DNA of 14,831 nucleotides from an uncultured Veillonella sp. (GTDB lineage Bacteria > Bacillota > Negativicutes > Veillonellales > Veillonellaceae). How positions within the stretch are numbered: position 1 is the stretch's first letter; the number at the start of each line of letters is the position of its first letter. A program made the translations under genes and the position numbers. Location: NCBI GenBank assembly GCA_900550175.1, contig URQX01000030.1:1-14831 (forward strand), given 5' to 3'. Shown here in pieces: positions 14,461 through 14,831 of this stretch. Under the pieces are notes generated by a model. That model saw nothing but the letters and a program-made list of their open reading frames with translations. It was not told where the DNA came from and did no database searches.

Positions 14461-14831
14461 GTGTTTTTACAACAATTAGTTAACGGGTTAACCCTCGGTA
14501 GCTTATATGCTGTACTCGCTATTGGCTTAACACTTGTGTTTGGCGTTTTAAATATCATCAACATGGCACACGGAGGCATCTTTATGATAGGTGCCTTCGT
14601 TGGTCTTTTTATGGTAACTGTTTTTAACGTTAACATTTTTGTAGCCCTTATCGTAGCTATGGCTGTCGGTGCTATCCTCGGTTATCTTTTAGAATTTGTG
14701 GCGCTTCGTCCACTACGTAAGAAAAAGGTGTCTCACTTGGCACCACTTATCAGTACCATTGGTGTTTCTATTTTTCTTGAAAGTTTGGCATTATTGCTTT
14801 GGGGCCCTCAAACAAGATCTTTCCCACCAGA
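14461..14831 (+). CDS. livH: Branched-chain amino-acid ABC transporter permease LivH (5' part)
   Basis: The gene is cut by the window end after 123 codons. The GTG start is set by GAGG at 14450-14453, 7 bases upstream, and by the LivH-typical opening FLQQLVNGLTLGSLYAVLAI. The protein has several membrane spans. The signature INMAHGGIFMIGAF appears at about 34-47, ALRPLR near 81-86, and the coding frame is open to the last base. It forms the transmembrane channel with LivM for branched-chain amino-acid import, receiving substrate from the adjacent livJ lipoprotein. The livM, livG and livF genes are expected beyond the window. Confidence 0.92.
   Translation, partial: MFLQQLVNGLTLGSLYAVLAIGLTLVFGVLNIINMAHGGIFMIGAFVGLFMVTVFNVNIFVALIVAMAVGAILGYLLEFVALRPLRKKKVSHLAPLISTIGVSIFLESLALLLWGPQTRSFPP

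Noticed and set aside
14478..14495. GTTAAC-containing inverted stretch resembling half of a BirA-type operator
   Set aside because: It is inside the livH coding region, lacks the long spacer of a BirA box and has no biotin gene downstream.

Overview
The window is a low-GC, gene-dense, all-plus-strand chromosomal segment. It most likely comes from a diderm Firmicute (Negativicutes), with Veillonella as my best guess. The reasons are the AT-rich Firmicute-style codon use with strong AAGGAGG ribosome sites, combined with an outer-membrane secretin that a monoderm Firmicute would not need. The genus call is recognition rather than a database result.

Region 1 (1-3078) begins with the last 28 codons of an unrecognised gene. 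It is followed by a BioY biotin transporter with a strong terminator, then a tightly coupled thiolase-like protein and a short AMP-forming acyl-CoA ligase-like protein. This set of three resembles the yhfU (bioYB), yhfS and yhfT locus of Bacillus subtilis, which suggests a biotin or biotin-precursor link. The thiolase keeps the nucleophilic Cys and the NEAF and GHP motifs but has Ala where the second catalytic Cys normally sits.

Region 2 (3106-6538) is a run of housekeeping and accessory genes: an NdpA/YejK-type nucleoid-associated protein, a YbaK/EbsC-type aminoacyl-tRNA deacylase (true start GTG 4181), a viroplasmin-RNase HI fusion, an extended-SDR nucleotide-sugar epimerase (true start ATG 5316) and a small DUF1294 membrane protein.

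Region 3 (6571-9139) is a central-sugar unit. An extended -10 promoter precedes glucose-6-phosphate isomerase (pgi) and UDP-glucose 4-epimerase (galE), and the unit closes with a UUCG-capped terminator. With the epimerase upstream it can supply UDP-hexoses for envelope polysaccharide or LPS.

Region 4 (9188-11238) is a two-gene overlapping module: a single-span protein with a GspC/PilP-like C-terminal domain, and a compact secretin with its own signal sequence. It is probably the outer-membrane gate and inner-membrane connector of a type IV pilus, type II secretion or DNA-uptake machine whose other parts lie outside this window.

Region 5 (11231-14831) holds an ABC-F ribosome-associated ATPase, then a strong sigma-A-type promoter and the start of a branched-chain amino-acid ABC importer (livJ lipoprotein and livH permease, cut by the window end). 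I saw no tRNA, rRNA, CRISPR, insertion sequence or phage gene. No gene-free stretch exceeds 300 bases. I see no convincing wholly new system; the items most worth a second look are the bioY/thiolase/ligase cluster with its altered active site and the orphan secretin pair.
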